Notes under the pieces: generated by a model | What the model was told of the DNA's origin: nothing | The model's database searches: none | What the model saw: the letters and a program-made list of their open reading frames with translations, nothing else | Part shown: positions 17,741-29,741 of the stretch, piece by piece | How the letters are laid out: every line of letters starts with the position of its first letter | Position numbering within the stretch: position 1 is the first letter of the stretch | Made by a program: the position numbers and the translations under genes | NCBI GenBank assembly: GCA_014237405.1 | Contig: JABZFO010000062.1 | Coordinates: forward strand, 1 to 64,000 | DNA from: Desulfosarcina sp. | GTDB lineage: Bacteria; Desulfobacterota; Desulfobacteria; Desulfobacterales; Desulfosarcinaceae | DNA length: 64,000 nt | Direction of reading: 5' to 3'

Positions 17741-18445
17741 TTATTCCGATGGGCCAAGGGTTTCCGCCCGTTTCCAGGGTGGTACCAGCTGCCGTTTAAG
17801 CGCCAGCACCGGACAGTGGATATCCTTTTTATCCAGCCGGGTCAACAGTTCCGTCGGCGTGGTGATGAAAACCAGGGGCACGTTTCCGGCGTCGGCCACG
17901 TGTTTGGAAAATTCGTACCCCGCCAGGATATCCTGTTCCGTGGTCTCTTCCATGAGGTTGGCATTGCCGACGATACCGGTGATCACCATTTTGGCCTTGG
18001 CCTCGATCTCTTCCCGGATCCTCAGGCAACCGCTTACCGTATCAGTGTATGGACGATTGGGATTGATCACCTGAAGCACCTGTACCGCCTTCCCCTTCAA
18101 CGGATCGGCAAGCGCCGCCAGGACCGTTGCCCCCACATCGTCTCCCCCCACATCCAGCAGGGTCAGACCCGACGGATTTCTCAGCATACCGGCCACCTCG
18201 GGTGTGAGGATAGGCAGGTCTGCCTGCATATACTTAGCGGGCGGCAACACCACATCAATACCCAAGCGGCTGAGTGCATGACGGGCTTCACGGGTTCTGA
18301 AATAGGGATTCACCAGATCCAGATCCGCCAGCCGGACCGTTGTACCCTTCGCATTCATGTGAACGGCAAGGTTGATGGCAACCTCGGTCTTTCCACTACC
18401 GTATGCGCCAACAATGATGACGATACCGCTAAGTTCCAGTTTCAA
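17741..18445 (-). CDS. P-loop GTPase/ATPase of unknown role next to the oxidoreductase operon
   Basis: A 234-aa protein with Walker A GAYGSGKTE near residue 13, a switch-like DLDLVNPYFRTRE, and LTLLDVGGDDVGATVLAAL as Walker B. The opening resembles MinD/SIMIBI-class NTPases rather than a kinase. The start is TTG at 18445 with AAAGGA about 12 bases upstream. In Desulfobacterota such a protein often sits beside Kor/Vor operons, so it may help cofactor assembly, but that is inference from position. No substrate domain can be seen. Confidence 0.8.
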   Translation of the reverse strand: MKLELSGIVIIVGAYGSGKTEVAINLAVHMNAKGTTVRLADLDLVNPYFRTREARHALSRLGIDVVLPPAKYMQADLPILTPEVAGMLRNPSGLTLLDVGGDDVGATVLAALADPLKGKAVQVLQVINPNRPYTDTVSGCLRIREEIEAKAKMVITGIVGNANLMEETTEQDILAGYEFSKHVADAGNVPLVFITTPTELLTRLDKKDIHCPVLALKRQLVPPWKRAETLGPSE

Positions 18446-18701
18446 CGGACAACGGATCCTTTTTTTGTTGAACAGCGCCGGCCGGCAAATGGCGTAAACA
18501 TGCCAGAAGATGTCGGGATGGTGCGGCCTGTTTTCGGAAGATCAAACAAGAAATGAGCTACATATTTTCAAAATTCTGTTGTGTCAAGGGGTTTGGGCCC
18601 TCCCGATGGATTTCGTCTTTTACTGGCAGATGCAGTGTGGTAAAAACATGATAATCTCACTGACTCGCCAGGAACACAACCCCAGCAAAGGATCGATCCA
18701 G

Positions 18702-19877
18702 ATGACAGCGGTAAAGACCGGCCTCGATGTATTTTCAGAATCACCGCCCCCTTCGTTGAGGCACCAGCGCATGGGGCTGCTGTGCAATCCGGCATCGGTG
18801 GACAGCCGTTACGTCCATGCCCGCGAACGGATTCGTCGGGCCTTTCCGGGTCAGTTAAAAGCCCTGTATTCACCCCAGCATGGCTTTTACGCGGAAAGGC
18901 AGGACAATATGATCGAATCCGCAAACCGGTTGGATCCTGTTACCGGCCTGCCGGTGTTTTCCCTGTACGGGGACACACGCGTTCCCACCCGCGCCATGAT
19001 GGACCCCATCGACGTGATACTGGTGGACCTTCAGGATGTGGGTACCCGGGTCTTTACCTTTGTCTACACCCTCTGCCACTGCATGGAAGCAGCACGGCAG
19101 TACGGTAAGAAAATCATCGTCCTGGATCGGCCCAACCCCATAGGAGGGCTCCGGGTGGAAGGGAACCTGCTCACCCCCGACTGGTCATCATTTGTGGGCC
19201 GCTACCCCATCCCCATGCGCCATGGCCTGACCATCGGCGAACTGGCCGCCCTGTTCAACACCCGCTTTGACATCGGCTGCGACCTTGACGTGGTTTCCAT
19301 GCAGGGATGGAAAAGAGAGATGGTTTTCAGCCAGACCGGCCTGCCCTGGGTGGCACCGTCGCCCAATCTGCCCACACCGGCGTCGGCCATGGTCTACCCG
19401 GGCCAGGTAATCTGGGAAGGCACCAACATCTCTGAAGGCAGGGGCACCACTCAACCCTTCGAGCTGTTCGGCGCCCCTTTTTTAGCGCCCGATCGCCTGA
19501 TGGAAAAGATTGATGCGGCACTTTTATCCGGAGCGGTGCTCAGGACCGTTGAGTTTGAGCCCACATCCAACAAATGGGCAGGGCATCTTTGCAAGGGGTT
19601 TCAAATTCATGTCACCGATCCGGCGGTCTTTTCGCCCTACGCCCTCTCGATAGGCCTCTATCAGGCCATATACCAGACATACCCCGACCGGTTTGCCTAC
19701 AAGCAGCCGCCCTACGAGTACGAATACGAACGCCTGCCCATGGACTTGATTTTAGGGGACCGGCGGATTCGGTCTCAGATCGAAACCGGTACGCCGTTGC
19801 CGGATATCATTTCGGACTGGGAGGCCCCGCTGTCCGCATACACAAAGATGGTCAAAAAGATACATATTTACAGTTAA
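18702..19877 (+). CDS. DUF1343 protein, NamZ-like exo-beta-N-acetylmuramidase
   Basis: The 391-aa protein has the DUF1343 signatures GLLCNPASVD, LYSPQHGFYAERQDNM, SLYGDTRVPT, DLQDVGTRVFTFVYT and WVAPSPNLPT followed by EGTNISEGRGTTQPFE. In Bacillus subtilis the member NamZ cleaves non-reducing terminal MurNAc from peptidoglycan fragments. I start at the ATG at 18702 (AAAGGA eight bases before) since the homologous region begins there; an upstream frame from 18510 has no family similarity and no signal peptide. Without a signal peptide it would act in the cytoplasm on imported muropeptides. The MurNAc kinase-like fusion 3.3 kb downstream on the same strand fits this. Confidence 0.88.
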   Translation: MTAVKTGLDVFSESPPPSLRHQRMGLLCNPASVDSRYVHARERIRRAFPGQLKALYSPQHGFYAERQDNMIESANRLDPVTGLPVFSLYGDTRVPTRAMMDPIDVILVDLQDVGTRVFTFVYTLCHCMEAARQYGKKIIVLDRPNPIGGLRVEGNLLTPDWSSFVGRYPIPMRHGLTIGELAALFNTRFDIGCDLDVVSMQGWKREMVFSQTGLPWVAPSPNLPTPASAMVYPGQVIWEGTNISEGRGTTQPFELFGAPFLAPDRLMEKIDAALLSGAVLRTVEFEPTSNKWAGHLCKGFQIHVTDPAVFSPYALSIGLYQAIYQTYPDRFAYKQPPYEYEYERLPMDLILGDRRIRSQIETGTPLPDIISDWEAPLSAYTKMVKKIHIYS

Positions 19878-19899
19878 TCGGAAGGTCACGAAGACAAAA

Positions 19900-19925
19900 G
19901 CCCCGACCGGCAAGCCGATCGGGGC
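19900..19925. terminator. bidirectional hairpin between convergent genes
   Basis: GCCCCGACCGGC and GCCGATCGGGGC pair over 12 bases (one mismatch) with a two-base loop. On the minus strand it is followed by CTTTTGTCTT, a good T-run for the 19956-20237 gene; on the plus strand by AGCATTTTC, weaker but usable for the NamZ-like gene. Confidence 0.75.
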
Positions 19926-19955
19926 AGCATTTTCAAGTTCGGGGTGCAGAAGTGT

Positions 19956-20237
19956 TTATTTTTCGGCTTTCAGGGTTTCGACCTCTTTTTTGAGGTCATC
20001 GATCTCTTTTTTGTATTTCTCGGAATCGTCATCAACGGTGCCGACGTCTGCTGCACTGTCGTCCTTTTTCCAGGTATCTTTGAGTTCATCGAATCCCAGA
20101 TAGAGGGCAAGACCACCGCCGAGCAACAGCATCACCGGAAGCGCGCCGGCCAGAAGCTGAAGAAATTCACCAAACCATACCGACAGGCCGATCAGGCCGA
20201 GAACCGCTGCCACTGCTCCACCAATTAACGTTTTCAT
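19956..20237 (-). CDS. small membrane protein with a C-terminal coiled coil
   Basis: I do not recognise a family. The 93-aa protein has two hydrophobic segments (about residues 4-23 and 26-46), then an acidic linker and a heptad-like tail (SEKYKKEIDDLKKEVETL) that should form a coiled coil on the cytoplasmic side. GGAGGAT precedes the ATG by eight bases. It stands alone, with its own terminator. Similar small proteins are often envelope-stress or scaffold proteins, but no function can be claimed. Confidence 0.75.
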   Translation of the reverse strand: MKTLIGGAVAAVLGLIGLSVWFGEFLQLLAGALPVMLLLGGGLALYLGFDELKDTWKKDDSAADVGTVDDDSEKYKKEIDDLKKEVETLKAEK

Positions 20238-20581
20238 AGAGAATCATCCTCCTTTTGAATCTTTTTGAGTTATACTGAATAAAATGGCTTTGTCGGCCTA
20301 TCCATGCTGATGCCGCCACGTTGGCCCGACGTGCTTGGCAACTCTTTTCGCTATCTCCGGTGTTTGCCGGATAATTCGCATGCTCTGGAATATCAATGGA
20401 ATTTCAATTGGATAGCAACTTCATGACAATGCTATCAAGTTTTAAGGCAATAACATAGAAGCCGGGGCAGCGCAAGCATATTTTTCTCCGGTGAATATGG
20501 CGTTGCAAAGGGTCAGGGCTTCTGTTATTTTTTCGAAATATTACCAACACCCATCCTTTTGGAATCTAACATTCTCAAATT
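20238..20581. other. intergenic stretch, promoter region for two divergent genes
   Basis: This 344-base gap has no reading frame of note. A weak promoter-like pair for plsB is TTGGAT (20408-20413) and TGCTAT (20430-20435) 16 bases apart. Nothing else is recognised. Confidence 0.4.
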
Positions 20582-23221
20582 ATGAACAATCAAAAAAAAC
20601 GCCCTATTTCTTCAATTGTGCTGAAGATTCGCAAGTGGATCAACCGGCTGCTTAAAAATTCACACGACCATTATTTCTGCTTTCTGCCATCACCCACCGG
20701 CATCCTCTCCGCGTTTTTTCTTGACCGCCTGCTCTCAGGGGTTTTCATGGGTGGGGAACAGTCGGACATCGTCAAGAACATCCCCGATGATGCAATCATC
20801 GTCTATATAACCAAATACAAGAGCCGGTTCGAATTTCTCTTTTCCCACACCCGCTACCGGCAACTGCGCATGCCGGTGCCGCAGCTGGCCTTCGATTCCG
20901 ACATTTATTTCTGGCAGCCCCTGTCGCGGATATTCCGCATCTGTCTGGCCTACCTGGACGAACTGTTCCACCAGCGTCGGATCCAGAACCCCTACCGCAA
21001 CGATTACTACCAGCGCGCCCTTCTCACGTCGGGTTGTGCCATGCTCTCCCTGGTTGAAAAAAAAGGGTATTATCGCCGGTTCGTCAAGGAGAAGACCGAT
21101 CCGCTTGCCTACCTGATCGAGATGCAAAAAAAGATCGACCGGCCCATCTGCCTGGTGCCCCAACTGATGTTTTTCGGCAAGAAGCCGCTGCCGGCGGTAC
21201 CCGGTCTGGTGGACGCTTTTTTCGGCACCTCACAGCGTCCGGGAAAGTTGAGAAAGATCATCACCCTGGTCAGGTATCCCGGTAAAATTTTTGTTGAGCT
21301 TTCCCGGCCACTGAACCTGAGACAGTGGCTCAGCCAGTCGGTGCACACGGATAAAACCGTCGACTACCAGGCCCTTGAGCTGCGGCGCCAGCTCCTGCTT
21401 CAGCACAACCGCCACCGGCAGAGTATCACCGGGCCCATCTTGAAATCCAGCGAAGAGCTGAAAGAATCCATCCTCACCAGCCACCGGATGCGGACCTTCA
21501 TTAAAAAACATGCGGAATCCCGGCAGGAGCCGATCTACAAAATCAGAAAAAAGGCCGACGGTTATCTGGATGAAATTGCCGCGCGCTACAGCCCGGCCTT
21601 GATCCGCATCATGTCATCAGTGGTGGGGTGGATCATCAACTCCATGTTCGACGGCGCCGTCATCGACAAGGCCGGTCTGGCCCGGGTCAAGGCCATGTCC
21701 ATGAACGGGCCGCTGATTCTCATTCCCTGCCACAAGAGCCATATCGACTATCTGATCCTTTCCTACGTGCTTTATCATAACAACATGCCCTGCCCCCATA
21801 TCGCCGCGGGAAGAAATCTCTCCTTCTGGCCGCTGGGCCCCATTTTTCGCAGCGGCGGTGCGTTTTTTCTGCGCCGGACCTTCAGGGGGGCGGTGCTCTA
21901 TTCCCGGGTTTTTTCCGCCTATATCTACAAGCTGCTGGAAGAGGGGTTCAATATCGAGCTGTTTATCGAGGGGGGAAGGAGCCGCACCGGCAAACTGCTC
22001 ATTCCCAAACTGGGCCTCATCTCCATCCTTCTGGATGCCTACCGCAATGGCGCCTGCGAAGATATGATCGTCGTTCCCGTTTACATCGGCTACGACCGGA
22101 TCATCGAAGAGCACGCCTACGTTCACGAAGTGGAGGGCGGAAAGAAAGAGGATGAGAACCTCAGCCAGGTAATCCGTGCCCGGCGCTTCCTGAAAAAGCG
22201 GTACGGGAAAATATATATCAACTTCCACGACCCCATCTCCACCCGGGATCTGCTGGCCGACTCCCCGGTGTCCCTGGACCAGATGGTCCAAAAAGATGTG
22301 AACGCCCTGTGCCGAAACCTGGGCTGGCGCATCATCAATGCCATTGACAAGCAGACCGTGGTTACTCCCCACGGCCTGGTGGCCGCCGCCATCTTGAATA
22401 TTTCAAGGCCCCGCTTCACCCAGGAGGAGCTGATGGAGGCGGTCAATGCCTACCTGACATTCGCCACCACCCAGAATGCCAAGCTGGCAGACACGATCAT
22501 TCTCAACCCGGACGGCGCCATGGAATATGCCATCGACCGCTACCTGTCACGCAAACTGATCGAAAAGGCGCCCGGCAAAAAGGACTTGCCGGAAGATCAA
22601 GCCGACTACGTGGTGAACACCGCCAAACGTTCCCTGCTGGAGTTCTACAAGAACAACTGTATCTCGTATTTCGTACCGGCGGCCTTCACCGCACTGGCCA
22701 TCCTGAAAAAGGACGCCTTTCAGTTCAACGCCGCCGATCTGCACACCGAGTACCATTTTTTCCAGGATTTCTTCAAATATGAGTTTGCATTCGACCTGGA
22801 TCGGCCGCCGGTGCATGATGTGAGAAAAACCATCAAATCATTTATCGATCACGCCATGCTCATGCCCCACCAGACCATCCCCGACTGTTACCAGATTACC
22901 TCCTCGGGTTACCGAAAACTGAAACTGTTTGCCGCCTTTTTAAAGCCCTATTTCGAATCCTACCGAGTAGTGCTCCACTTTTTCAGAACCAACCGCAAGG
23001 AAAACCTGGAGTCCAAGGATAAGCTCAAAAAAATTCAGAGCCTGGGTCTTCAGATGGTTAAAACCAAGGAGATCGAACTGATCGAATCGGTGTCTAAGGT
23101 CAACTATGCCAACGGCCTCAGCTATTTTTTCACCAACGGCATCAGGAGTCATGAGGACGAGGCGTCCATCTCCTATTTCGAGACGCTCCTTCAGACCTAT
23201 TTAAATCTGTTGGGGCCATGA
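20582..23221 (+). CDS. plsB: glycerol-3-phosphate 1-O-acyltransferase PlsB
   Basis: The 879-aa inner-membrane-associated enzyme acylates sn-glycerol-3-phosphate to lysophosphatidate, the first phospholipid step. The acyltransferase motifs are present: I, CHKSHIDYL near residue 384 (HX4D); II, GGAFFLRR; III, IELFIEGGRSRTGK; IV, VVPVYIGYDRI. The N-terminal 250 residues and C-terminal 350 residues match the long PlsB rather than the short PlsY or PlsC types; it is somewhat longer than the E. coli enzyme (about 807 aa). The stop overlaps the start of the next gene (ATGA), so the pair is coupled. Confidence 0.94.
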   Translation: MNNQKKRPISSIVLKIRKWINRLLKNSHDHYFCFLPSPTGILSAFFLDRLLSGVFMGGEQSDIVKNIPDDAIIVYITKYKSRFEFLFSHTRYRQLRMPVPQLAFDSDIYFWQPLSRIFRICLAYLDELFHQRRIQNPYRNDYYQRALLTSGCAMLSLVEKKGYYRRFVKEKTDPLAYLIEMQKKIDRPICLVPQLMFFGKKPLPAVPGLVDAFFGTSQRPGKLRKIITLVRYPGKIFVELSRPLNLRQWLSQSVHTDKTVDYQALELRRQLLLQHNRHRQSITGPILKSSEELKESILTSHRMRTFIKKHAESRQEPIYKIRKKADGYLDEIAARYSPALIRIMSSVVGWIINSMFDGAVIDKAGLARVKAMSMNGPLILIPCHKSHIDYLILSYVLYHNNMPCPHIAAGRNLSFWPLGPIFRSGGAFFLRRTFRGAVLYSRVFSAYIYKLLEEGFNIELFIEGGRSRTGKLLIPKLGLISILLDAYRNGACEDMIVVPVYIGYDRIIEEHAYVHEVEGGKKEDENLSQVIRARRFLKKRYGKIYINFHDPISTRDLLADSPVSLDQMVQKDVNALCRNLGWRIINAIDKQTVVTPHGLVAAAILNISRPRFTQEELMEAVNAYLTFATTQNAKLADTIILNPDGAMEYAIDRYLSRKLIEKAPGKKDLPEDQADYVVNTAKRSLLEFYKNNCISYFVPAAFTALAILKKDAFQFNAADLHTEYHFFQDFFKYEFAFDLDRPPVHDVRKTIKSFIDHAMLMPHQTIPDCYQITSSGYRKLKLFAAFLKPYFESYRVVLHFFRTNRKENLESKDKLKKIQSLGLQMVKTKEIELIESVSKVNYANGLSYFFTNGIRSHEDEASISYFETLLQTYLNLLGP

Positions 23222-24816
23222 AGGCGCTGATACTGGCCGCCGGGTTTGGAACCCGGCTGGCACCCCACACCCGGACAATACCCAAAGCCCTGTTCCCAGT
23301 TGCCGGCATCCCGGTGCTGGAACGAATGATTACCAACCTGAAACAGGCCGGATGCACCGGTCTCGCGGTGAACGCCCACCACCTGGCCCACCGGATCCAG
23401 TCCTATCTGGCGGAAAACGATTTCGGGTTACCGGTAACCCTGAGCCACGAGCCGGAGATCCTGGGCACCGGAGGCGCCATCCGCCACCTGGCGGACTATT
23501 GGGACGACGGTCCGCTCATGGTGGTCAATGCGGATATCGTCACCGACATCAATCTGGCTAAAGTTTATCGCCGCCACCGGATGCACGGGGCCCAGGTAAC
23601 CCTGGTCATGCATGACCGGGCCCCCTTCAACCAGGTGTGGGTGGATGACCAGGATCGAATCGCTGGATTCGAGAGATTTTCCAACCCGGCGGACCATGGC
23701 CGCCACCGGAAAATGGCCTTTACCGGCATTCACGTCATGGATGCCGGTATTCTTCGGCGGATACCCGGCAACGGGTTCAGCGATATCATTTTCGTTTACC
23801 GGCAGATGCTCGACGAAGGCGTACCCATCCATGCCCATGTGGTTCAGAATCACTACTGGCAGGACATGGGAAGCCCGGATCGCTACCGGGATGCGGTGGT
23901 GGATGCCATGGCACCCGGGGTATTTCAATCGGCCTTCCCCGACTATCAGGCTGCTGCCATCCAATGCCGGCGATTGACCGGCGACGGTTCCGACCGCGGC
24001 TGGTTCCGCCTGACCGCCGGCCGGCACCGGCTGATCCTGGCGGACCATGGCATCACCACCACACTGCCGGGCGGACTGGTGTTCCTGGAAGATCTGGGGG
24101 ACTGCCATCTGCAGCAGATGGTGCAACAAACGTCGGGCACCAGCCGCATCGAAACGCTTTACCGGAAGGTCATCGACACCCTGCTGGACCTGACGATAAA
24201 GGCAGCGGACGGCTTTGACCCGGACTGGACCTGCCAGAGCCGGGCCTACGATATTTCGCTGATACTGGATAAGGAGTGCCGTTATTTTGTCGATGCTTTT
24301 TTGAACGGCTACCTGGAATTAGCGGTCGCCTATGACGATCTGGAACTGGAATTTGAACACCTGGCCCGATGCACCATCGACCACGGCGTCACCGGGTTGA
24401 TTCACCGGGATTTTCAATCCCGGAACATCATGGTCCAGGATGACCGGCATTATCTCATCGACTTTCAGGGAGCGCGAACCGGGCCGATCCAATACGATTT
24501 GGCCGCCCTGCTGATCGATCCCTATGCGAATCTGAATCGAAATCTCCGACAGCGGCTGTTGGACTATGCCGTCGAACAGGCGGCAGGGCGTTTGAAAGTC
24601 ACCCCGGCCCAGTTCATTCGGGGCTACCGCTTCTGCGCCGTCACCCGCAATCTTCAAATGCTGGGGGCCTTCGGGTTCTTGAGCCGGGTCAAACAGAAAA
24701 GCGCCTTTGAAAAATGGATTCCCGCTGCGGCAACCATGCTGCCCGGTCACATCCGCGCCGCCGATCCTCAGGCCTTTCCCAAACTGACCGCCATTGCCAA
24801 AAAGATTGGTTTTTGA
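23218..24816 (+). CDS. sugar-phosphate nucleotidyltransferase fused to an aminoglycoside-phosphotransferase-type kinase (MurU-AmgK-like), with a gap in the kinase
   Basis: Residues 1-240 form a nucleotidyltransferase: ILAAGFGTRLAPHT, PKALFPVAG with the catalytic lysine, VVNADIVTD and WQDMGSPDRY. Residues 255-530 form an APH/choline-kinase domain with GLIHRDFQSRNIMV (catalytic loop) and YLIDFQGA (metal site). In Pseudomonas the separate AmgK and MurU turn MurNAc into UDP-MurNAc, bypassing fosfomycin-sensitive steps; the fusion would do both. The kinase N-lobe is short: after ADHGITTTLPGG the chain goes straight to LVFLEDLGD, so the strand-helix part with the ATP-holding residues (about 40 residues in relatives) is missing; the join is near 24060-24077 and in frame. 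Kinase activity is doubtful as written. Confidence 0.82.
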   Translation: MKALILAAGFGTRLAPHTRTIPKALFPVAGIPVLERMITNLKQAGCTGLAVNAHHLAHRIQSYLAENDFGLPVTLSHEPEILGTGGAIRHLADYWDDGPLMVVNADIVTDINLAKVYRRHRMHGAQVTLVMHDRAPFNQVWVDDQDRIAGFERFSNPADHGRHRKMAFTGIHVMDAGILRRIPGNGFSDIIFVYRQMLDEGVPIHAHVVQNHYWQDMGSPDRYRDAVVDAMAPGVFQSAFPDYQAAAIQCRRLTGDGSDRGWFRLTAGRHRLILADHGITTTLPGGLVFLEDLGDCHLQQMVQQTSGTSRIETLYRKVIDTLLDLTIKAADGFDPDWTCQSRAYDISLILDKECRYFVDAFLNGYLELAVAYDDLELEFEHLARCTIDHGVTGLIHRDFQSRNIMVQDDRHYLIDFQGARTGPIQYDLAALLIDPYANLNRNLRQRLLDYAVEQAAGRLKVTPAQFIRGYRFCAVTRNLQMLGAFGFLSRVKQKSAFEKWIPAAATMLPGHIRAADPQAFPKLTAIAKKIGF

Positions 24817-24863
24817 TCTTATTTGAGATTTGGATATTGTAATTTTAAATGGGAGGTAACAAG

Positions 24864-25697
24864 ATGAAATCCTTAAAAATTATGATCAATGGCCTGCCGG
24901 GCAACGTGGCCTCAATTATCGCCGGCCATGCCTTACAGGACGCCCGGATCACCCTTTTGCCCCACTCTTTCACCGGTCCGGAAATCGAAGTCAGCCAATG
25001 CACTATCTCGGACACTGTCATCGAACTCATCAAGCCGGCCGAACGCGACAAACGCGTGGATGCCATCCTCAAAAAGTACGGCAATTTTATCAGCGTAGAT
25101 TACACCCACCCCTCGGCCGTCAACGACAATGCCGCATTCTACTGCAACCGGGTTTTGCCTTTTGTTATGGGAACCACCGGCGGTGATCGGGAAAAACTGA
25201 TCCAAACGGTGGTCAACTCAACAATCTGCGCTGTCATCGCGCCCAACATGGCCAAGCAGATTGTGGGATTTCAGGCCATGATGGAATACGCGGCCACCAC
25301 CTTTCCCGGCATTTTCAGCGGCTATACGCTGACCATCCGGGAAAGCCATCAGGCCGGCAAGGCGGATACCAGCGGCACGGCCAAGGCCATGGTCTCCTAT
25401 TTCAACCGGATGGGTGTCGTTTTTTCACCGGAAGCGATCGCCATGGAACGGGATCCAACGGTTCAACGCGAGCAATGGGGAATTCCCGAGGCCTACCTGT
25501 CCGGTCATGGATGGCATACCTATCGGCTGATGTCACCGGACAAGACCGTGGTCTTTGAATTCCAGCACAACGTGAATGGCCGCGACATTTATGCGGAAGG
25601 CACCATGGATGCAGTCTGTTATCTGGATCGAAAACTCAAAACGGGGGAAACCGGCCGGGCCTTTACCATGATCGACGTGCTTAAGGAAAACGGTTAA
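24864..25697 (+). CDS. dapB: 4-hydroxy-tetrahydrodipicolinate reductase family protein
   Basis: A 277-aa NAD(P)H-dependent reductase for lysine and diaminopimelate synthesis. It shows IMINGLPGNVASIIAGHA as the nucleotide fold, VMGTTGGDRE, IAPNMAKQIVGFQAMMEY and ESHQAGKADTSGTAKAM with the substrate K...SGTA motif. This is the long, plant-like branch (no second dinucleotide-type G-rich loop like E. coli GCxGRMG). GGAGG precedes the ATG at 24864 by eight bases; the frame to 24849 adds five residues. Being next to peptidoglycan-recycling genes suits a role in wall precursor supply. Confidence 0.86.
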   Translation: MKSLKIMINGLPGNVASIIAGHALQDARITLLPHSFTGPEIEVSQCTISDTVIELIKPAERDKRVDAILKKYGNFISVDYTHPSAVNDNAAFYCNRVLPFVMGTTGGDREKLIQTVVNSTICAVIAPNMAKQIVGFQAMMEYAATTFPGIFSGYTLTIRESHQAGKADTSGTAKAMVSYFNRMGVVFSPEAIAMERDPTVQREQWGIPEAYLSGHGWHTYRLMSPDKTVVFEFQHNVNGRDIYAEGTMDAVCYLDRKLKTGETGRAFTMIDVLKENG

Positions 25698-25751
25698 ACC
25701 GCAGGCCGGTATCCACCCCGGCCCGTTTTACCCCGAACGGACTGACCCCGG

Positions 25752-25800
25752 AAAAAAACACCCGCTGCTCGGCCATAAAAGCCGCCGCGGATGTTTGTTT
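25752..25800. terminator. bidirectional hairpin between dapB and alaS
   Basis: ACACCCGCTGCTCGGC and GCCGCCGCGGATGT pair around CATAAAA with a small internal loop. An A-run lies on the left and TTTGTTT on the right, giving a T-run in both directions. The two genes converge here. Confidence 0.65.
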
Positions 25801-25821
25801 GTACCGGGTTTTTTTAACGGT

Positions 25822-28449
<2,628 letters not shown>

Positions 28450-28481
28450 AACCATCTCCTAAAAGCTCTATCGCGGTACCA

Positions 28482-28497
28482 TGGCCCTGTCGGGCCA
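28482..28497 (-). other. short inverted repeat after recA
   Basis: TGGCCC and GGGCCA pair over a four-base loop between recA and alaS. It lacks a T-run, so it is more likely an mRNA-stability or processing hairpin than a terminator; recA and alaS can share a transcript. Confidence 0.3.
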
Positions 28498-28501
28498 GCG
28501 G

Positions 28502-29539
28502 CTATTTGTTGTCTGTTTTCTCCGTTTTCGCTTTCGCGTCAGGTGGCAGCAGGCCCACCGCCTCCCGCACTTTTACGTCTACGGTTTCTAAAAGATCGGG
28601 ATTGTCCTGGAAGAATTTTTTCACGTTTTCACGCCCCTGGCCGATGCGCTCGCCATTGTAGGAATACCAGGAGCCGCTTTTTTCAATGATGCCGGCTTTG
28701 ACGCCCACGTCCAGCAGGTCGCCAGCCCGGGAGATGCCCTCCCCGTACATGATGTCAAATTCCGCCTCTTTGAAAGGCGGGGCCATCTTGTTTTTAACCA
28801 CCTTGACTCGGGTCCGGTTCCCCACCACCTCCTGACCGTCCTTGATGGCGCCGATGCGCCGGATGTCCAAACGAACGGATGAATAGAATTTCAGGGCGTT
28901 GCCACCGGTGGTGGTCTCCGGGTTGCCGAACACCACGCCGATCTTCATACGGATCTGGTTGATGAAGATCACCGAGGTCATGGTCTTTCCGATGGTAGCG
29001 GTAAGTTTTCTCAGCGCCTGGGACATGAGGCGGGCCTGGAGCCCCATGTGAGAATCGCCCATCTCTCCCTCGATCTCCGCCCGGGGAACCAGGGCCGCCA
29101 CACTGTCGATAACCACCACGTCGATGGCACCACTTCGCAACAGCATATCGGCAATCTCCAGGGCCTGTTCGCCGGTGTCGGGCTGAGAGACCAGCAGTTC
29201 ATCGCAGTTTACCCCCAGTTTGCGGGCATAAATGGTGTCCAGAGCATGTTCGGCATCGATAAACGCAGCGATGCCGCCCTGTTTTTGTGCATTGGCCACG
29301 GCGTGAAGGGCCAGGGTCGTTTTCCCCGAAGACTCGGGGCCAAAAATTTCGATCACGCGGCCGCGGGGCAACCCGCCGATGCCCAGTGCCCGGTCCAGCT
29401 CGATGGATCCGGTGGAGATGACGGGAATGTTTTCAACGGGGCGCGCCCCCAGTTTCATGATAGCGCCCTTGCCGAACTGGCGCTCGATCTGCCCCATGGC
29501 GGAGTCTACCGCCTTGGCTTTATCCGGTGAAATGGTCAT
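28502..29539 (-). CDS. recA: recombinase RecA
   Basis: The 345-aa strand-exchange ATPase and SOS co-protease. Landmarks: Walker [30 protein letters not shown] as Walker B, the L2 region [19 protein letters not shown], and the lysine-rich C-terminus. The ATG at 29539 has GGGAGG seven bases upstream; the frame to 29683 would add a tail that belongs to the repeat in the leader. I looked for a SOS box and did not find one I could defend. The leader is taken up by a structured repeat at 29568-29733. Confidence 0.97.
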   Translation of the reverse strand: MTISPDKAKAVDSAMGQIERQFGKGAIMKLGARPVENIPVISTGSIELDRALGIGGLPRGRVIEIFGPESSGKTTLALHAVANAQKQGGIAAFIDAEHALDTIYARKLGVNCDELLVSQPDTGEQALEIADMLLRSGAIDVVVIDSVAALVPRAEIEGEMGDSHMGLQARLMSQALRKLTATIGKTMTSVIFINQIRMKIGVVFGNPETTTGGNALKFYSSVRLDIRRIGAIKDGQEVVGNRTRVKVVKNKMAPPFKEAEFDIMYGEGISRAGDLLDVGVKAGIIEKSGSWYSYNGERIGQGRENVKKFFQDNPDLLETVDVKVREAVGLLPPDAKAKTEKTDNK

Positions 29540-29567
29540 GCAATCCTCCCGTGTTGGTGACAGGGTG

Positions 29568-29733
29568 TAAGGGCCTCGGAAATAAATAAATCCACAGTCT
29601 TGCTTGTCTTTTGGCCCGTCTTCAGCGTTGCGCCAAAAGTCACGTATAATAAATATGCTCCCTTTGGCGCGCCTTGAAGACAAACCAAAATCCGGCGCAA
29701 TCTTTGCGGATTTATTTGTTTCCGCGACCCTAA
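29568..29733. repeat. nested palindromic element in the recA leader
   Basis: Outer arms: TAAGGGCCTCGGAAATAA on the left matches TTAGGGTCGCGGAAACAA read on the other strand from the right, continuing through AAATAAATCC. Inner arms GTCTTCAGCGTTGCGCCAAA and GTCTTCAAGGCGCGCCAAAG pair around a loop with TATAAT. A half copy lies at 40239-40288. The whole space between thpR and recA is filled by it, so recA transcription must start in or cross it. Confidence 0.7.
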
Positions 29734-29741
29734 GGAGTTTT

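Noticed and set aside
18510-18701. N-terminal extension of the NamZ-like protein
   Set aside because: No homology and no signal peptide; an in-frame ATG with AAAGGA stands at 18702.
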